64,000 bases of DNA, taken from assembly GCF_018449725.1 (NCBI RefSeq), contig NZ_JAAVVC010000011.1, positions 62,001 through 126,000 on the forward strand. The letters run 5' to 3'. Shown here in pieces: positions 1-10,000 of this stretch. The notes below the pieces were generated by a model. That model searched no databases and was not told the DNA's origin. It saw only the letters and a program-made list of their open reading frames with translations. The translations under genes were made by a program, and so were the position numbers. Origin of the DNA: Pseudomonas sp. dw_612. GTDB taxonomy: Bacteria > Pseudomonadota > Gammaproteobacteria > Pseudomonadales > Pseudomonadaceae. The stretch's first letter is position 1; each line of letters starts with the position of its first letter.

Positions 1-352
1 CGCGAGTCAGGGGCATCTGCAATTGAACGTGTTCAAACCGGTGATCATCCATAACCTGCTGCAATCGATTCGCCTGCTGGCCGATGGCTGCAGCAACTTC
101 CAGCAGCATTGCATCGCCGGGCTGGAACCGGACGCCGAGAAAATGGCGGAACACCTGGAACGTGGCTTGATGCTGGTGACGGCGTTGAATCCGCACATTG
201 GCTACGACAAATCGGCGGAGATTGCCAAGAAGGCGTATGCCGAAGGGCTGACCTTGCGCGAGGCGGCGTTGCAGTTGGGGTATCTGACCGATGAGCAGTT
301 TGATGCCTGGGTGCGGCCGGAGAATATGCTGGAGGCTGGGGCCAAGGGCTGA
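1..352 (+). CDS. fumC: Fumarate hydratase class II, C-terminal part (cut by window edge)
   Basis: The reading frame is open from the first base and ends with TGA at 350-352. It encodes about 116 residues containing the LNVFKPV and LNPHIGYDKSAEIAKKA stretches typical of the C-terminal domain of class II fumarases. The enzyme interconverts fumarate and malate in the TCA cycle, is a homotetramer and acts in the cytoplasm. The GYDKAAxIAKKA element is the conserved second half of the family. The catalytic signature GSSxMPxKxN lies outside the window. The last codons are part of a 63-bp direct repeat that recurs 147 bp downstream. Assignment to the fumarase/aspartase superfamily is firm; FumC rather than aspartase is supported by the FKPVI and HNLLQSIRLL residues. 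Confidence 0.88.
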   Translation, partial: ASQGHLQLNVFKPVIIHNLLQSIRLLADGCSNFQQHCIAGLEPDAEKMAEHLERGLMLVTALNPHIGYDKSAEIAKKAYAEGLTLREAALQLGYLTDEQFDAWVRPENMLEAGAKG

Positions 353-545
353 GATTGCAGTGAAGCGAAAAGATCGCAGCCTTCGGCAGCTCCTACAGGA
401 GTTGTGTCGTTTACCGATTATCCGAACGCCACAAATCCTGTGGGAGCGTGGCTTGCCCGCGAAGAACGTTAACGCGGTCTAACTGGGGCCAAGGACTGAG
501 ATTGCATTGAAGCGAAAAGATCGCAGCCTTCGGCAGCTCCTACAG
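336..545. repeat. 63-bp direct repeat pair (336-398, 483-545) duplicating the fumC 3' end plus a REP
   Basis: Positions 336-398 and 483-545 match at about 61 of 63 bases, at a fixed offset of 147 bp. The repeat holds the last codons and stop of fumC followed by a REP-type sequence (GATCGCAGCCTTCGGCAGCTCCTACAG begins about 372 and 519; only its core is quoted). Between the copies lies half of another REP (about 437-482) that ends in the AACGCGGTCTAA string also seen at 19265-19277. Confidence 0.8.
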
Positions 546-549
546 AGAT

Positions 550-582
550 CGGTGTAGGAGCTGCCGCAGGCTGCGATCTTTT
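550..582. repeat. Inverted REP copy downstream of the EamA gene
   Basis: TGTAGGAGCTGCCGCAGGCT (552-571) followed by GCGATCTTTT is the reverse complement of the REP at 508-543, so the two can pair as a hairpin (about 505-582). It sits between the converging ends of fumC and the EamA gene and may act as a bidirectional transcript end. Confidence 0.75.
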
Positions 583-587
583 GATTT

Positions 588-1541
588 TCAGGCCATTCGA
601 ATACGCCGCGCCCTGAGCCCCGCCATCAACGACGGTCCCAACGCCACCAGCGCCGAGCCCAGCACCACCAACACTGCCCCGCCATACCCCAGGCCATTGA
701 TCGTCTCGGCATGCACATATTCCGGCCATGCCCACGCCGCCACGGCCACCGCCACAAACGTCACCAGCGGCGTAATCGCCAACGTCGCACTGACCCGCGA
801 AGCTTCCCAGTGCGCCAGCGCTTCGGCAAACGCGCCATAGGCGATCAAGGTGTTCAAGCAGCACGCGAGCAGCAGCCAGCCTTGTCTTGGGCTCAGGTTC
901 AGCGCTTCCAGCGGATGCACCCACGGCGTCAGCAGCAACGCGCAGAACAGATAAATCACCATCATCACCTGCAACGAATTCCATACCGTCAGCAATTGTT
1001 TCTGGCCCAGGGCGTAGAACGTCCAGACCGTGGACGCTGCCAACACCATCAACACGCCGGCGGTGTAATCGGTCAGGGACGTGAGCAGTTCAGCCAGACG
1101 CTGATTGAAAAACAGCCCGAAGCCGATCAGCAGCACCAGCAGGCCAATTCCTTGCCCCACGCTGAAGCGTTCCTTGAACACAAACAGGCTGGCGATCAGC
1201 AACATGATCGGGCCCATCTGCACCACCAGTTGCGCGGTGCCGGGGCTGAGCAGGTTCAGGCCCATCAGGTACAGCACGTAGTTACCGACGAGCCCGAGCA
1301 CCGCCATCAGCACCAGCCAACCGCCCTTCGGACCGAGCACTTTGCGGCTTGGCAGACGCTGGGTCGCCGCCAGATACAGGAACAGGCAACCGCCGGACAC
1401 TAGCAAGCGAAACCAGGTCACCGTCACCGGGTCCATCACTTGCAGCACTTGCTTGAGTTTGATCGGCAGGATTCCCCACAGCAGTGCGGTCAGCAACGCC
1501 AGGAACAGACCGTACGCCCAGCGACCCGATGAAATATGCAT
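588..1541 (-). CDS. EamA-family drug/metabolite transporter
   Basis: This 317-residue inner-membrane protein has about ten predicted hydrophobic helices arranged as two EamA repeats (roughly residues 10-140 and 160-295), as in the RhaT/RarD/YdcZ-type DMT superfamily. Such proteins export small metabolites or amino acids; the substrate cannot be read from sequence. The frame is open further upstream to 1646, but the first helix begins right after MHISSGRWAYG, and the upstream residues are polar and unlike a DMT N-terminus, so the start at 1541 is preferred, although only a weak ribosome site (GGGGTCAGC) precedes it. The ending RRIRMA is charged. It is a single gene, convergent with fumC. Confidence 0.85.
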   Translation of the reverse strand: MHISSGRWAYGLFLALLTALLWGILPIKLKQVLQVMDPVTVTWFRLLVSGGCLFLYLAATQRLPSRKVLGPKGGWLVLMAVLGLVGNYVLYLMGLNLLSPGTAQLVVQMGPIMLLIASLFVFKERFSVGQGIGLLVLLIGFGLFFNQRLAELLTSLTDYTAGVLMVLAASTVWTFYALGQKQLLTVWNSLQVMMVIYLFCALLLTPWVHPLEALNLSPRQGWLLLACCLNTLIAYGAFAEALAHWEASRVSATLAITPLVTFVAVAVAAWAWPEYVHAETINGLGYGGAVLVVLGSALVALGPSLMAGLRARRIRMA

Positions 1542-1737
1542 GCTGACCCCGAAGCCCAATGGCGAAATTGCCATTCTAGGCGCAGCGCCGTGTGGCACAC
1601 AGGGACAGTTGTGGGTTAGCCGCAAATGAAACTGTACAGGTCGCAACGCTTAATTGACGAAATGCCGTCGATCAGCTCGCCAGGCGCCGCAAGACCTTCA
1701 GAACTAAGCTCATTGGATTCGCCAACAGGAGATCGCC

Positions 1738-1932
1738 ATGTACGGCGTGCGCGCCCAGGACAACGGCCCCGCCACGCACTTTCGCAGTGACCGGATGTGT
1801 CGTGTGAATGGGGAGTTGTATTTCAGCACTCGGGAAAACACCCTCGAAGGGCCGTTCGACAACCCCGAAGCGGCGGCGCGGGAGATTCAGGCGTATATCG
1901 AGCGGATGCAGTTGCAGAGCAAGAACCGGTAG
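1738..1932 (+). CDS. Small DUF6316-type protein
   Basis: This 64-residue soluble protein is preceded by a strong ribosome site (CAGGAGATCGCC before ATG). It reads THFRSDRMCRVNGELYFSTRE..GPFDNPEAAAREIQAYI, which matches my memory of the small pseudomonad family DUF6316: an N-terminal 'RSDR..NGxWYFxTRE' beta segment and a C-terminal helix that follows 'AAxxE'. The function is unknown. It stands alone between EamA (divergent) and the thiolase gene (convergent) and is followed by a REP pair. The family name is from memory; that it is a real gene is better supported, by the ribosome site and codon use. Confidence 0.7.
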   Translation: MYGVRAQDNGPATHFRSDRMCRVNGELYFSTRENTLEGPFDNPEAAAREIQAYIERMQLQSKNR

Positions 1933-1945
1933 ACCGAGGCGTCTG

Positions 1946-2013
1946 CATCGCGGGCAAGCCTTGCTCCTACAGGGTTCGCGTAGATTCTGCAGGAGCAAGG
2001 CTTGCCCGCGATA
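1946..2013. repeat. Inverted REP pair
   Basis: CATCGCGGGCAAGCCTTGCT (from 1947) and the inverse AGCAAGGCTTGCCCGCGAT (ending 2012) form a long hairpin with a loop of about 15 bases. It lies between convergent genes. Confidence 0.8.
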
Positions 2014-2044
2014 ACCATTCAACAGACAACCCAAATCCTGCGGT

Positions 2045-3229
2045 TTAACGCACCGCCTCAAACAACCCCGTTGCCCCCATCCCACCGCCCACGCACATGG
2101 TCACCACGCCATAACGCAAGTCGCGCCGTTGCAGCTCGCGCACAATATGCCCAACCTGTCGCGACCCGGTCATGCCGAACGGATGGCCAATGGAAATCGA
2201 CCCACCATTGACGTTGTATTTCGCGTTATCGATTTCCAGCCGATTGCGGCTGTACAGGCACTGGGACGCGAACGCTTCGTTGAGTTCCCACAAATCGATA
2301 TCGGCAACCTGCAAGCCCTTGGCTTTGAGCAACTTCGGCACCGAGAACACCGGGCCGATGCCCATTTCATCCGGCGCACAACCGGCGACGGTGAAACCAC
2401 GGAAGAACGCTTTCGGCTTCAACCCCAGTTCCAGGGCTTTTTCCAGGCTCATGATCAGGGTCATGGACGCACCGTCCGACAACTGTGATGAGTTGCCCGC
2501 CGTCACCGAACCGTCCTCGGCAAACACCGGTTTCAACCCGGCGAGGCTTTGCAGGGTGGTGTCCGGGCGGTTGCAGTCATCGTGATCAACCACGCCGTCA
2601 AGGATCTGCACCTGGCCGGTAGCCTTGTCTTCAACCCGGTACTTGACCACCATCGGCACGATTTCATCGTCAAACAAACCGGCTGCCTGGGCTAACGCCG
2701 TGCGTTGCTGGCTCTGTAATGCGTAAAGATCCTGCTCTTCGCGGCTGACGTTGTAGCGTCGGGCGACGATTTCCGCCGTTTGCCCCATCGGGAAATAGAT
2801 GCCCGGCACCTGCTCCTTGAGCAACGGGTTGATCACGTTGTCGGTGTTGACGCTTTTCATGGTCAGGCTGATGGACTCGACGCCACCGGCCACAATGATG
2901 TCGCTGCAACCCGAGGCGATCTGGTTCGCAGCAATCGCGATGGCTTGCAAACCCGAGGAACAGAAACGATTGAGGGTCATGCCGGCGGTGCCGATGCCCA
3001 AGCGCGAGAGCACCGCGACGTTACGCCCGATGTTGTAGCCCTGGGCGCCTTCGTTGGAGCCGGCGCCGACGATGCAATCCTCGACGCTGGCCGGGTCGAT
3101 GGCGTTGCGCGACAACAATGCGTTGACACAATGCGCCGCCATGTCGTCCGGGCGGGTCTGATTGAACTTGCCGCGAAAGGATTTGGCCAGGCCGGTCCGT
3201 ACGCTGTCGACGATCACCACTTCACGCAT
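2045..3229 (-). CDS. Acetyl-CoA C-acyltransferase (thiolase)
   Basis: The product is a 394-residue thiolase that cleaves 3-ketoacyl-CoA with CoA, or condenses two acyl-CoAs, in the cytoplasm. Visible catalytic features are the nucleophile cysteine in NRFCSSGLQAIA (about residue 88), the GGSISIGHPFGMTGSR histidine motif near residue 345 and the C-terminal cysteine in CVGGGMGATG. The start MREVVIVDSVRTG at 3229 has GAGG seven bases upstream and matches the family's usual first strand; the frame extends upstream to 3304 but adds non-family residues. No fadB partner is adjacent, so it is not the FadBA complex subunit. It resembles the stand-alone pseudomonad acetyl-CoA C-acyltransferases; the exact substrate is not decided by sequence. 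Confidence 0.9.
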   Translation of the reverse strand: MREVVIVDSVRTGLAKSFRGKFNQTRPDDMAAHCVNALLSRNAIDPASVEDCIVGAGSNEGAQGYNIGRNVAVLSRLGIGTAGMTLNRFCSSGLQAIAIAANQIASGCSDIIVAGGVESISLTMKSVNTDNVINPLLKEQVPGIYFPMGQTAEIVARRYNVSREEQDLYALQSQQRTALAQAAGLFDDEIVPMVVKYRVEDKATGQVQILDGVVDHDDCNRPDTTLQSLAGLKPVFAEDGSVTAGNSSQLSDGASMTLIMSLEKALELGLKPKAFFRGFTVAGCAPDEMGIGPVFSVPKLLKAKGLQVADIDLWELNEAFASQCLYSRNRLEIDNAKYNVNGGSISIGHPFGMTGSRQVGHIVRELQRRDLRYGVVTMCVGGGMGATGLFEAVR

Positions 3230-3331
3230 GGCATACCTCATTGTTGTTGTCGGTTGAGAGTGGACCGAGCATAAGTCCACCCCATTGCCGACCGCGACAA
3301 TCATTCACCCCGCGTATGCGCAACCATCGCC

Positions 3332-4846
3332 CTACTTCTTGTGCTTCCTGGCCTTTTTGTCGGCCTTTTCGAACGCTTCTTCCAGCGCCCGGTTGATCGT
3401 GCGCAACACTTTGACCCGCGCCCAGCGCTTGTCATTGGCCTCGACCAGGGTCCAGGGCGAAATCTCGGTGCTGGTGCGATCGACCATGTCGCCGACTGCG
3501 GCGCGGTAGGCGTCCCACTTGTCGCGGTTGCGCCAGTCGTCTTCGGTGATCTTGAAGCGTTTGAAGGGGATTTCTTCGCGAGACTGGAAGCGTTCCAGTT
3601 GGGTCTGTTTGTCGATGGCCAGCCAGAACTTGACCACGATGACGTGGGACTCGGAGATCTGCTCTTCGAAATCGTTGATTTCGCTGTAGGCCCGCAGCCA
3701 GTCCGCTGGCGGGCAGAACCCCTCGATGCGCTCCACCAGCACCCGGCCGTACCAGGAACGGTCAAACACAGTGAATTTGCCCTTGGCTGGGAGGTGACGC
3801 CAGAATCGCCACAGATACGGTTGCGCCCGCTCCTCTTCGGTCGGCGCGGCGATCGGCACGATGCTGTATTGCCGTGGATCGAGAGCCGCCGCGACCCGCC
3901 GAATCGCCCCGCCCTTGCCCGCTGCATCATTGCCTTCGAACACCGCGACCAGAGCGTGCTGACGCATGCGCTTATCACGCATCAGGCCAGAGAACCGCGC
4001 CTGCTCGGTAATCAGTTGTTCTTCGTAATCGTCTTTTTCCAGGTGCTGGGTCAAATCCAGGCTGTCGAGCAAGTTCAGTTGATCGACATGGATCGGCAAC
4101 GGCGCGGCGTTGACTTGGTCGGGATGAATCTTGGGACGCTTCAACGCATCCTGCAGGCCTTCGAGCAAGATCTTGCCCACCGCCAGGCTGCGGTAATGCG
4201 GGTCAACACCTTCGATCACATGCCACGGCGCATAGTCGCGACTGGTGCGGCGCAACACGCGTTCGCCATACTTCACGAATTTGTCGTAGGTCTGGGATTG
4301 CTGCCAGTCCAGCGGGCTGATACGCCAACTGTGCAACGGGTCGTCAGCCAGTGCCTTGAGGCGCGCCTTCATTTGTTTTTTGGAGAGATGGAACCAGAAC
4401 TTGAAGATCAGCGCGCCTTCGTCGCAGAGCATTTTTTCAAAGCGTTCGGACTGGTTGATCGCCTGATCCAGCACCGCATCCTTGAACAAACCGTGCACCC
4501 GCCCTTGCAGCATCTGGCTGTACCAGTTGCCGAAGAAAATCCCCATGCGGCCCTTGGCCGGGAGCATCCGCCAATAGCGCCAGGCCGGTGGCCGCGCGAG
4601 CTCTTCGTCGGTCTGCTGGTCGAAGGTGCGCACCTCGATCAGGCGCGGGTCCATCCACTCGTTGAGCAACTTGACCGTCTCGCCCTTGCCGGCGCCTTCG
4701 ATGCCATTGATCAAAATGATCACCGGAAAACGTTTTTGCTGCTGAAGTTCGAACTGCGCCTCAAGCAAAGCTTCGCGCAGGGCCGGCACTTCGGCGTCGT
4801 AGGTTTCTTTGTCGATGGCGTGACCGATTTCGGCAGATTCGAACAT
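3332..4846 (-). CDS. pap: Polyphosphate:AMP phosphotransferase (two-domain PPK2)
   Basis: This 504-residue protein consists of two fused PPK2 domains. Each carries a Walker-A loop (GIEGAGKGET near residue 46 and FEGNDAAGKGG near 305) and a conserved RSWYGRV or FFGNWYSQ lid segment. Two-domain class II PPK2 enzymes transfer phosphate from polyphosphate to AMP and so make ADP. In the family the C-terminal half is the active one, which agrees with its canonical DRSWYGRVLVERIEG here, while the N-terminal copy has FGNWYSQML in that place. The start at 4846 (MFESAEIG) follows GGAG and removes a REP-derived N-terminal extension that the open frame otherwise contains. It is a single gene between thiolase and mnmC. 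No ppk1 is nearby. Confidence 0.92.
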   Translation of the reverse strand: MFESAEIGHAIDKETYDAEVPALREALLEAQFELQQQKRFPVIILINGIEGAGKGETVKLLNEWMDPRLIEVRTFDQQTDEELARPPAWRYWRMLPAKGRMGIFFGNWYSQMLQGRVHGLFKDAVLDQAINQSERFEKMLCDEGALIFKFWFHLSKKQMKARLKALADDPLHSWRISPLDWQQSQTYDKFVKYGERVLRRTSRDYAPWHVIEGVDPHYRSLAVGKILLEGLQDALKRPKIHPDQVNAAPLPIHVDQLNLLDSLDLTQHLEKDDYEEQLITEQARFSGLMRDKRMRQHALVAVFEGNDAAGKGGAIRRVAAALDPRQYSIVPIAAPTEEERAQPYLWRFWRHLPAKGKFTVFDRSWYGRVLVERIEGFCPPADWLRAYSEINDFEEQISESHVIVVKFWLAIDKQTQLERFQSREEIPFKRFKITEDDWRNRDKWDAYRAAVGDMVDRTSTEISPWTLVEANDKRWARVKVLRTINRALEEAFEKADKKARKHKK

Positions 4847-4914
4847 GGGCGGCTCCGTTCCTAGATTGAGCAAGACTAGCGGATTGACCTCTCGTGCGGG
4901 GAGAAGATCAAAAT

Positions 4915-4995
4915 CAAAATCAAGATCAAAAGATCGCAGCCTCGTTCCCTGTAGGAGCTGTCGAGTGCAACGAGGCTGCGATCTTTTGATCTTGC
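4915..4995. repeat. REP palindrome upstream of pap
   Basis: GATCAAAAGATCGCAGCCTC (from about 4924) and its inverse (GAGGCTGCGATCTTTTGATC, ending about 4991) flank a central GTAGGAGCTGTCGAGTGCAA. It lies in the divergent region between pap and mnmC, so any promoter for pap must be between it and 4847. Confidence 0.8.
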
Positions 4996-5095
4996 TCTGC
5001 ATTTTCCTCATCTGGCCTGCACCCACACTTGCCATGGATCAAGCACACCCCCACCAATCAGCTAGAATGCCCGCCTTGTCGTTGCCGAGCCTGCC

Positions 5096-7075
5096 ATGAA
5101 CCCTGAAATGCCCCACGCCCAGCTCGACTGGGACGACCAGGGACGTCCGCACTCGCGGGTGTTCGATGATGTGTATTTTTCCGACCTGTCCGGTCTGGAG
5201 GAAACCCGTTATGTGTTCATCGAACAAAACCGCCTGAAGGAGCGCTTTGCCGCGCTGCCCGCCGAGGGCCATTTTGTGATTGGCGAGACCGGTTTCGGCA
5301 CCGGGCTGAATTTCCTCTGCGCCTGGCAACTGTTCGAAGAACAGGCCGTGGCCGGTGCGCGTCTGCATTTTGTCAGCGTGGAAAAGTACCCGCTGGCCGC
5401 CCCGGACCTGGCGCGGGCGCTGGCCTTGTGGCCGGAACTCAAGCCCTTTGCCGATCAGTTGCTGACCCAGTACGTGGCGATTCATCAAGGCTTCCAACAC
5501 CTGGTGCTGGATAACGGTCGGGTAACCCTGACGCTATTGATCGGCGATGCGCTGGAGCAGTTGCCGCAACTGGACGCGCAGATCGATGCGTGGTTTCTCG
5601 ACGGCTTCGCCCCGGCGAAAAACCCCGACATGTGGACCGCCGAGCTGTTCGCCGAACTGGCGCGCCTGGCCGCCCCCGATTCGACCATCAGCACCTTTAC
5701 CAGCACCGGTTGGGTCCGGCGTCTGCTCAACGCGGCGGGCTTCAAAATGAAGCGCACGCCGGGCATCGGCCACAAATGGGAAATCCTGCGCGGCGCGTTT
5801 CTGGGCTGGCCCGCCGAGACGTCTGCACCCGCCGTCGCCAAGCCGTGGTTCGCCCGCCCGCCCGCGCATAAAGGCGAGCGTCGCGCTCTGGTGATCGGTG
5901 CGGGCCTGGCCGGTTGCGCCAGTGCGGCCAGCCTCGCAACCCGGGGCTGGCAGGTGAGTTTGCTCGAACGGCATGACGGGATCGCGCAAGAAGCCTCGGG
6001 CAACCCACAAGGTGTGCTGTACCTGAAACTGTCGGCCCATGGCACCGCACTGTCGCAATTGATTGTCAGCGGTTTCGGCCACACCCGGCGGGTGCTCGAA
6101 CACTTGCATCGCGGAGTCGACTGGGACGGCTGCGGGGTGCTGCAACTGGCGTTCAATGCCAAGGAAGCCGAGCGTCAGGCACAATTGGCGGCGGCGTTTC
6201 CTGAAGACCTGCTGCACGTACTGGATCAACCACATGCCGAGGCGCGGGCCGGCATTGCGTTGGCCCATGGCGGGTTGTTCTATCCCGAAGGTGGCTGGGT
6301 GCATCCGCCGGCGCTGTGCCAATGGCAGGCTTCACATTCCAACGTTCAACTGCTGCCACATGGTGACGTGTTGCAGTTGCGCAAGGTCGACGGCCAGTGG
6401 CAAGCCAGGGACGGCGACACCTTGCTCGCCAGCGCACCAGTGGTGGTGCTGGCCGGCGCCGCCGAGATCAAACGGTTTACGCAAAGTGCAGACCTGCCGC
6501 TCAAGCGCATTCGCGGGCAAATCACCCGGTTGGCGCAAACCCGCGAGAGCCAGAGCCTGGCCACGGTGGTGTGCGCCGAAGGGTATGTCGCACCGGCGCG
6601 GCTGGGCGAACACACCCTGGGCGCCAGTTTCGACTTCACCAGCGATGACCTGACGCCGACCACCGCCGAGCACTTGGGCAACTTGCAATTGCTGGAAGAG
6701 ATTTCCAGCGATCTGGTCACCCGTCTGCACGCCGATCAACTGGACGCCGAACAGCTGCAAGGCCGTGCGGCGTTCCGTTGCACCAGTCCCGACTACCTGC
6801 CGATTGTCGGCCCGCTGGCGGATGGCCCGGCGTTCAACCTGGCCTATACCGCCCTGGCCAAGGACGCCCGACAAGTGCCGGATGTCCCGTGCCCTTGGCT
6901 CGAAGGTTTGTACGTCAACAGTGGTCACGGCTCACGGGGGCTGATCACTGCGCCGCTGTCCGGCGAGTTGCTGGCCGCTTGGCTGGATAACGAACCGTTG
7001 CCCCTGCCACGCGCCGTGGCTGAGGCCTGTCATCCGAACCGCTTTGCCTTGCGCCGATTGATCCGCGGCAGTTGA
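5096..7075 (+). CDS. mnmC: Bifunctional tRNA 5-methylaminomethyl-2-thiouridine enzyme MnmC
   Basis: The 659-residue protein has an N-terminal SAM-dependent methyltransferase domain (GETGFGTGLNFLCAW near residue 62; LDGFAPAKNPDMW near 175) and a C-terminal FAD-dependent oxidoreductase domain starting with the Rossmann motif VIGAGLAGCASAASLATRG near residue 265. The oxidase half removes the carboxymethyl group from cmnm5s2U34 and the methylase half makes mnm5s2U34 in the wobble position of tRNAs for Lys, Glu and Gln. Its length and domain order match the family. The FAD domain retains the GQITRL and GSRGLITAPLSGELLA stretches typical of DadA-like oxidases. It ends one base before the stop of the convergent giant gene, so the two 3' ends abut. 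Confidence 0.95.
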   Translation: MNPEMPHAQLDWDDQGRPHSRVFDDVYFSDLSGLEETRYVFIEQNRLKERFAALPAEGHFVIGETGFGTGLNFLCAWQLFEEQAVAGARLHFVSVEKYPLAAPDLARALALWPELKPFADQLLTQYVAIHQGFQHLVLDNGRVTLTLLIGDALEQLPQLDAQIDAWFLDGFAPAKNPDMWTAELFAELARLAAPDSTISTFTSTGWVRRLLNAAGFKMKRTPGIGHKWEILRGAFLGWPAETSAPAVAKPWFARPPAHKGERRALVIGAGLAGCASAASLATRGWQVSLLERHDGIAQEASGNPQGVLYLKLSAHGTALSQLIVSGFGHTRRVLEHLHRGVDWDGCGVLQLAFNAKEAERQAQLAAAFPEDLLHVLDQPHAEARAGIALAHGGLFYPEGGWVHPPALCQWQASHSNVQLLPHGDVLQLRKVDGQWQARDGDTLLASAPVVVLAGAAEIKRFTQSADLPLKRIRGQITRLAQTRESQSLATVVCAEGYVAPARLGEHTLGASFDFTSDDLTPTTAEHLGNLQLLEEISSDLVTRLHADQLDAEQLQGRAAFRCTSPDYLPIVGPLADGPAFNLAYTALAKDARQVPDVPCPWLEGLYVNSGHGSRGLITAPLSGELLAAWLDNEPLPLPRAVAEACHPNRFALRRLIRGS

Positions 7076-7076
7076 A

Positions 7077-10000
7077 TCAAACCTCGGCGATCGCACACAA
7101 ACCGAGGTCGACCCGTTTCAAGGCCTCGTCCGTCAAGCGCTCCAGCAGCTTTGTCTCGGCCAGATCGCGTTCTTTGTTAATGGCCTCGACCTGCCCACGG
7201 TAATCGGCATCCTTCAGGGTCGGGGCCGTATCAAACACCTTGCTCAACCGAGTCTGAAACGGCGCATTCATCGTCGAAAACGCCTTGGGCGAATGCTGTT
7301 TCAAGTAATCGGCCCAGAAGTATTGCTTCGCCAGGGACCCGCGCAACGCCGGGGAAAGCTCGGCGGCGAGGATCTGGCTTTTTGCAGCCGCGATGTCGGT
7401 GGGGGTCACATCGCCGAGGGAAGAAAAACGCATGTACTTGGGCTGCCCCGGCAGTTCAAGATCCTCCGCCAGCCCCGTTCGAAAGGCCAGGTTGGCCTCC
7501 AGCGGGTCCACCGCCGGATGGGTGGTTTTATGTTCCAGGGCGATGGCATTCAACCGCTCGATTCGAAACAGCACGCGCCCCAATTGCAGCAATGGCTTCG
7601 CCGAGGCGGTGGTGGTGCCGGACAGACGCCGGACCTTGTCCACCTCCACCGCCACTTCGAGGTTGCTGAAATTCATGGCCGCCGTGTCCGTGCAATTGAT
7701 CGGATTGGCCGCCTGATTGAGCACCTGGTCACGCAACGCCGCATCGTCATAAGCCGCCTCCAGCACCGACCAGACTCTGCCGGTCATGTCGTCACGCACG
7801 TATTCGCTGTCAGCGGTGTTCCCCAGTTCAGCCAGCAACTGGAACAGGCTTTCGGACTGTGGATCATCCTTGAACGCGTTCCAGATCTCGCCACGCCGGG
7901 TGTAAGTGACCGTGGTTTCCTCTGGCAGCCAAAGCGCCTTGGCGCTCTGTTCGTTCATGCGGGCGATGTCATCGTCGAAATAGCCCATGCCCACCCCGGT
8001 GTTATCCCGATAGGTCTCGAGCTTGATGCGACTGGCGTCGTCCAGGGTGTTGGTGCGCAGATTGATGCTTTTGCTGAAGCGCACGGGCACCTCGAACAGC
8101 CAGTCGGGCAGCGTCCTGATGGTGTTCTCGCGCAGGTCGACGAAGTTCAGATTCGGCAACCGGACCAGGCCTTTGGGCAGCTCCGTGGCCTGGGTATCTC
8201 GCAACGACAGCAGGCGCAGATCGAACATGTTGCTGACGTCAGGCGTGGCGCCCAATGCGTTCTTGCTCAGGTTCAACGATTGCAGCGAACGCATGGCCGC
8301 CAGTTTCACCAGCGTCGTCTCGGATAAGCGCAATCGGTTGTTGGCCAGGCTCAAGTGGATGAGTTTGGGCATCAGCGCCAGTTCTTCAGGCAGCGCTGTG
8401 ACGTGGTTGCCATCCAGCTCCAGAGATTGAATGCCCTTGAAGGACGTCAGGAAGTGGGTCACTTCATCGCCCTGCGCCATGCCTTTCAATGACAGACGCT
8501 GCACATGACTGAAGTCGATATCGGCCGGCAGTACCGGCAGCTTGCCGACCCGCATCCCGTCCAGGCTAAGCCCCGGCACACTGCGCCCCTGCTCATCACG
8601 CAGCACTGCCACCCGCCGCCAACTGTTCTCGATGGCCTCGGCCACTTGGTGACGACTTTGCCGATACTCACTCAAGGCGCCCGGCAGTTTGCGCATTTCA
8701 GCGTCGTCATTGCGCCAGGTCTTGAGCGACCCGCGCAGGGACTTGAGTTGTGCCTGGCGCTGCTTGACTGCCGTCGCCCGGGTCAGGTGGTCAGTACCCA
8801 GCCCATCGAGCAGAGCATCGATCTGTTTATCGGTCAGCAGCGGATAGAGCTTTTTGACTTTGCGCAGCAACGCACGGGCATGGGTCGACGAAGGCTGCGC
8901 CGGGTCTGCCTGGACACAGGCGTTTGGCAGCTCGATATCCAAGGGTTTGCCCGCCAGTAAACGCGCGGATTGCGCACGTTCCTCCGTGGCCCGGGCCAGC
9001 AACTGGCCGCGCAACAGCTTGGCTTGCTCCGACGCCTGGTCGCCCAGCCCCATGGCCGTCCGTTGTGCGGTAGGCAGGGCTTGTACGATGGCTTCGTATA
9101 TGGCGTCCGGGCCTTTTGTCACAGCGCCCAGCGACTTTGCATCGCTGCCAAACGCTTGGTAACCCGCCGCCGATTTGACGAGGGTACGCTTCAAAACGCT
9201 AGCTTGCGGCCCCATGCTCTGCAGCACTTTTCCGGTCATGGCGCCGTCACGTACTTCCAGCAACAATTTGTTGTCCCAGCCACGCAGGTGTTCGAGCAAG
9301 GCAATCGCCAGTTTTTCGGTATCGCCAGTGGCGATTTCTGGCAAGTAGAGCCCGCTGATGGCTTTGTCCAGCCGCACATCCGCCAAAGCGTCCCGGGATT
9401 TTTGCGCCAGCCCCATGGGCACACGCTGAGTGGCCCGCAAACGCAAACGCTCGACACTGCTGGCCTGATCGATCAGCTCCTGTGCCACGCCGGCGGGAAG
9501 TTGGGCAAATGCTTTTCTGACGATGGCCGCGTCACTCGCCGTGCTGACGTCATGCAACTCATACAGACGATTGAACAGCGGCAAACGCTCCTGTTTCAAC
9601 GCGGCGCCAAGTTTTTTGGCCAGCGCATCAACTTCCTGCTCCGCGCTGGTTTTGGCACCGAGCAAGGTGTCCACCTCGCTCTGGTACAAACCCGCCACGA
9701 CTTTCTCAAACAACTTGCCCTGGGCCACTTCCGTTTCAAGGACATCAACGGCCAGATCTTCATCAGCGACACGCGCGGTTTTCGGATACACGGCAGTGAC
9801 CTTCAGGTCGCTTTCCAGCAACCGTATATAGCGCCCGGCCGGCCAGCCGCTCATCGAGGGCAAGGCATGCAGCTGTTCTGTCGCATGCAACGCGCTGCGC
9901 GGATCGCCGGTTTCCAGGGCGGCGATACAGTCACGAATTCGTTGCTCCAGGCGAAAACGCTCGATGCAGTCCTTCAACCGAGCGCTCAAGACCAGACTTT

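Noticed and set aside
4847..5035. Longer N-terminus for polyphosphate:AMP phosphotransferase
   Set aside because: The extra 63 residues are translated REP sequence, and a good ribosome site precedes the family start at 4846.
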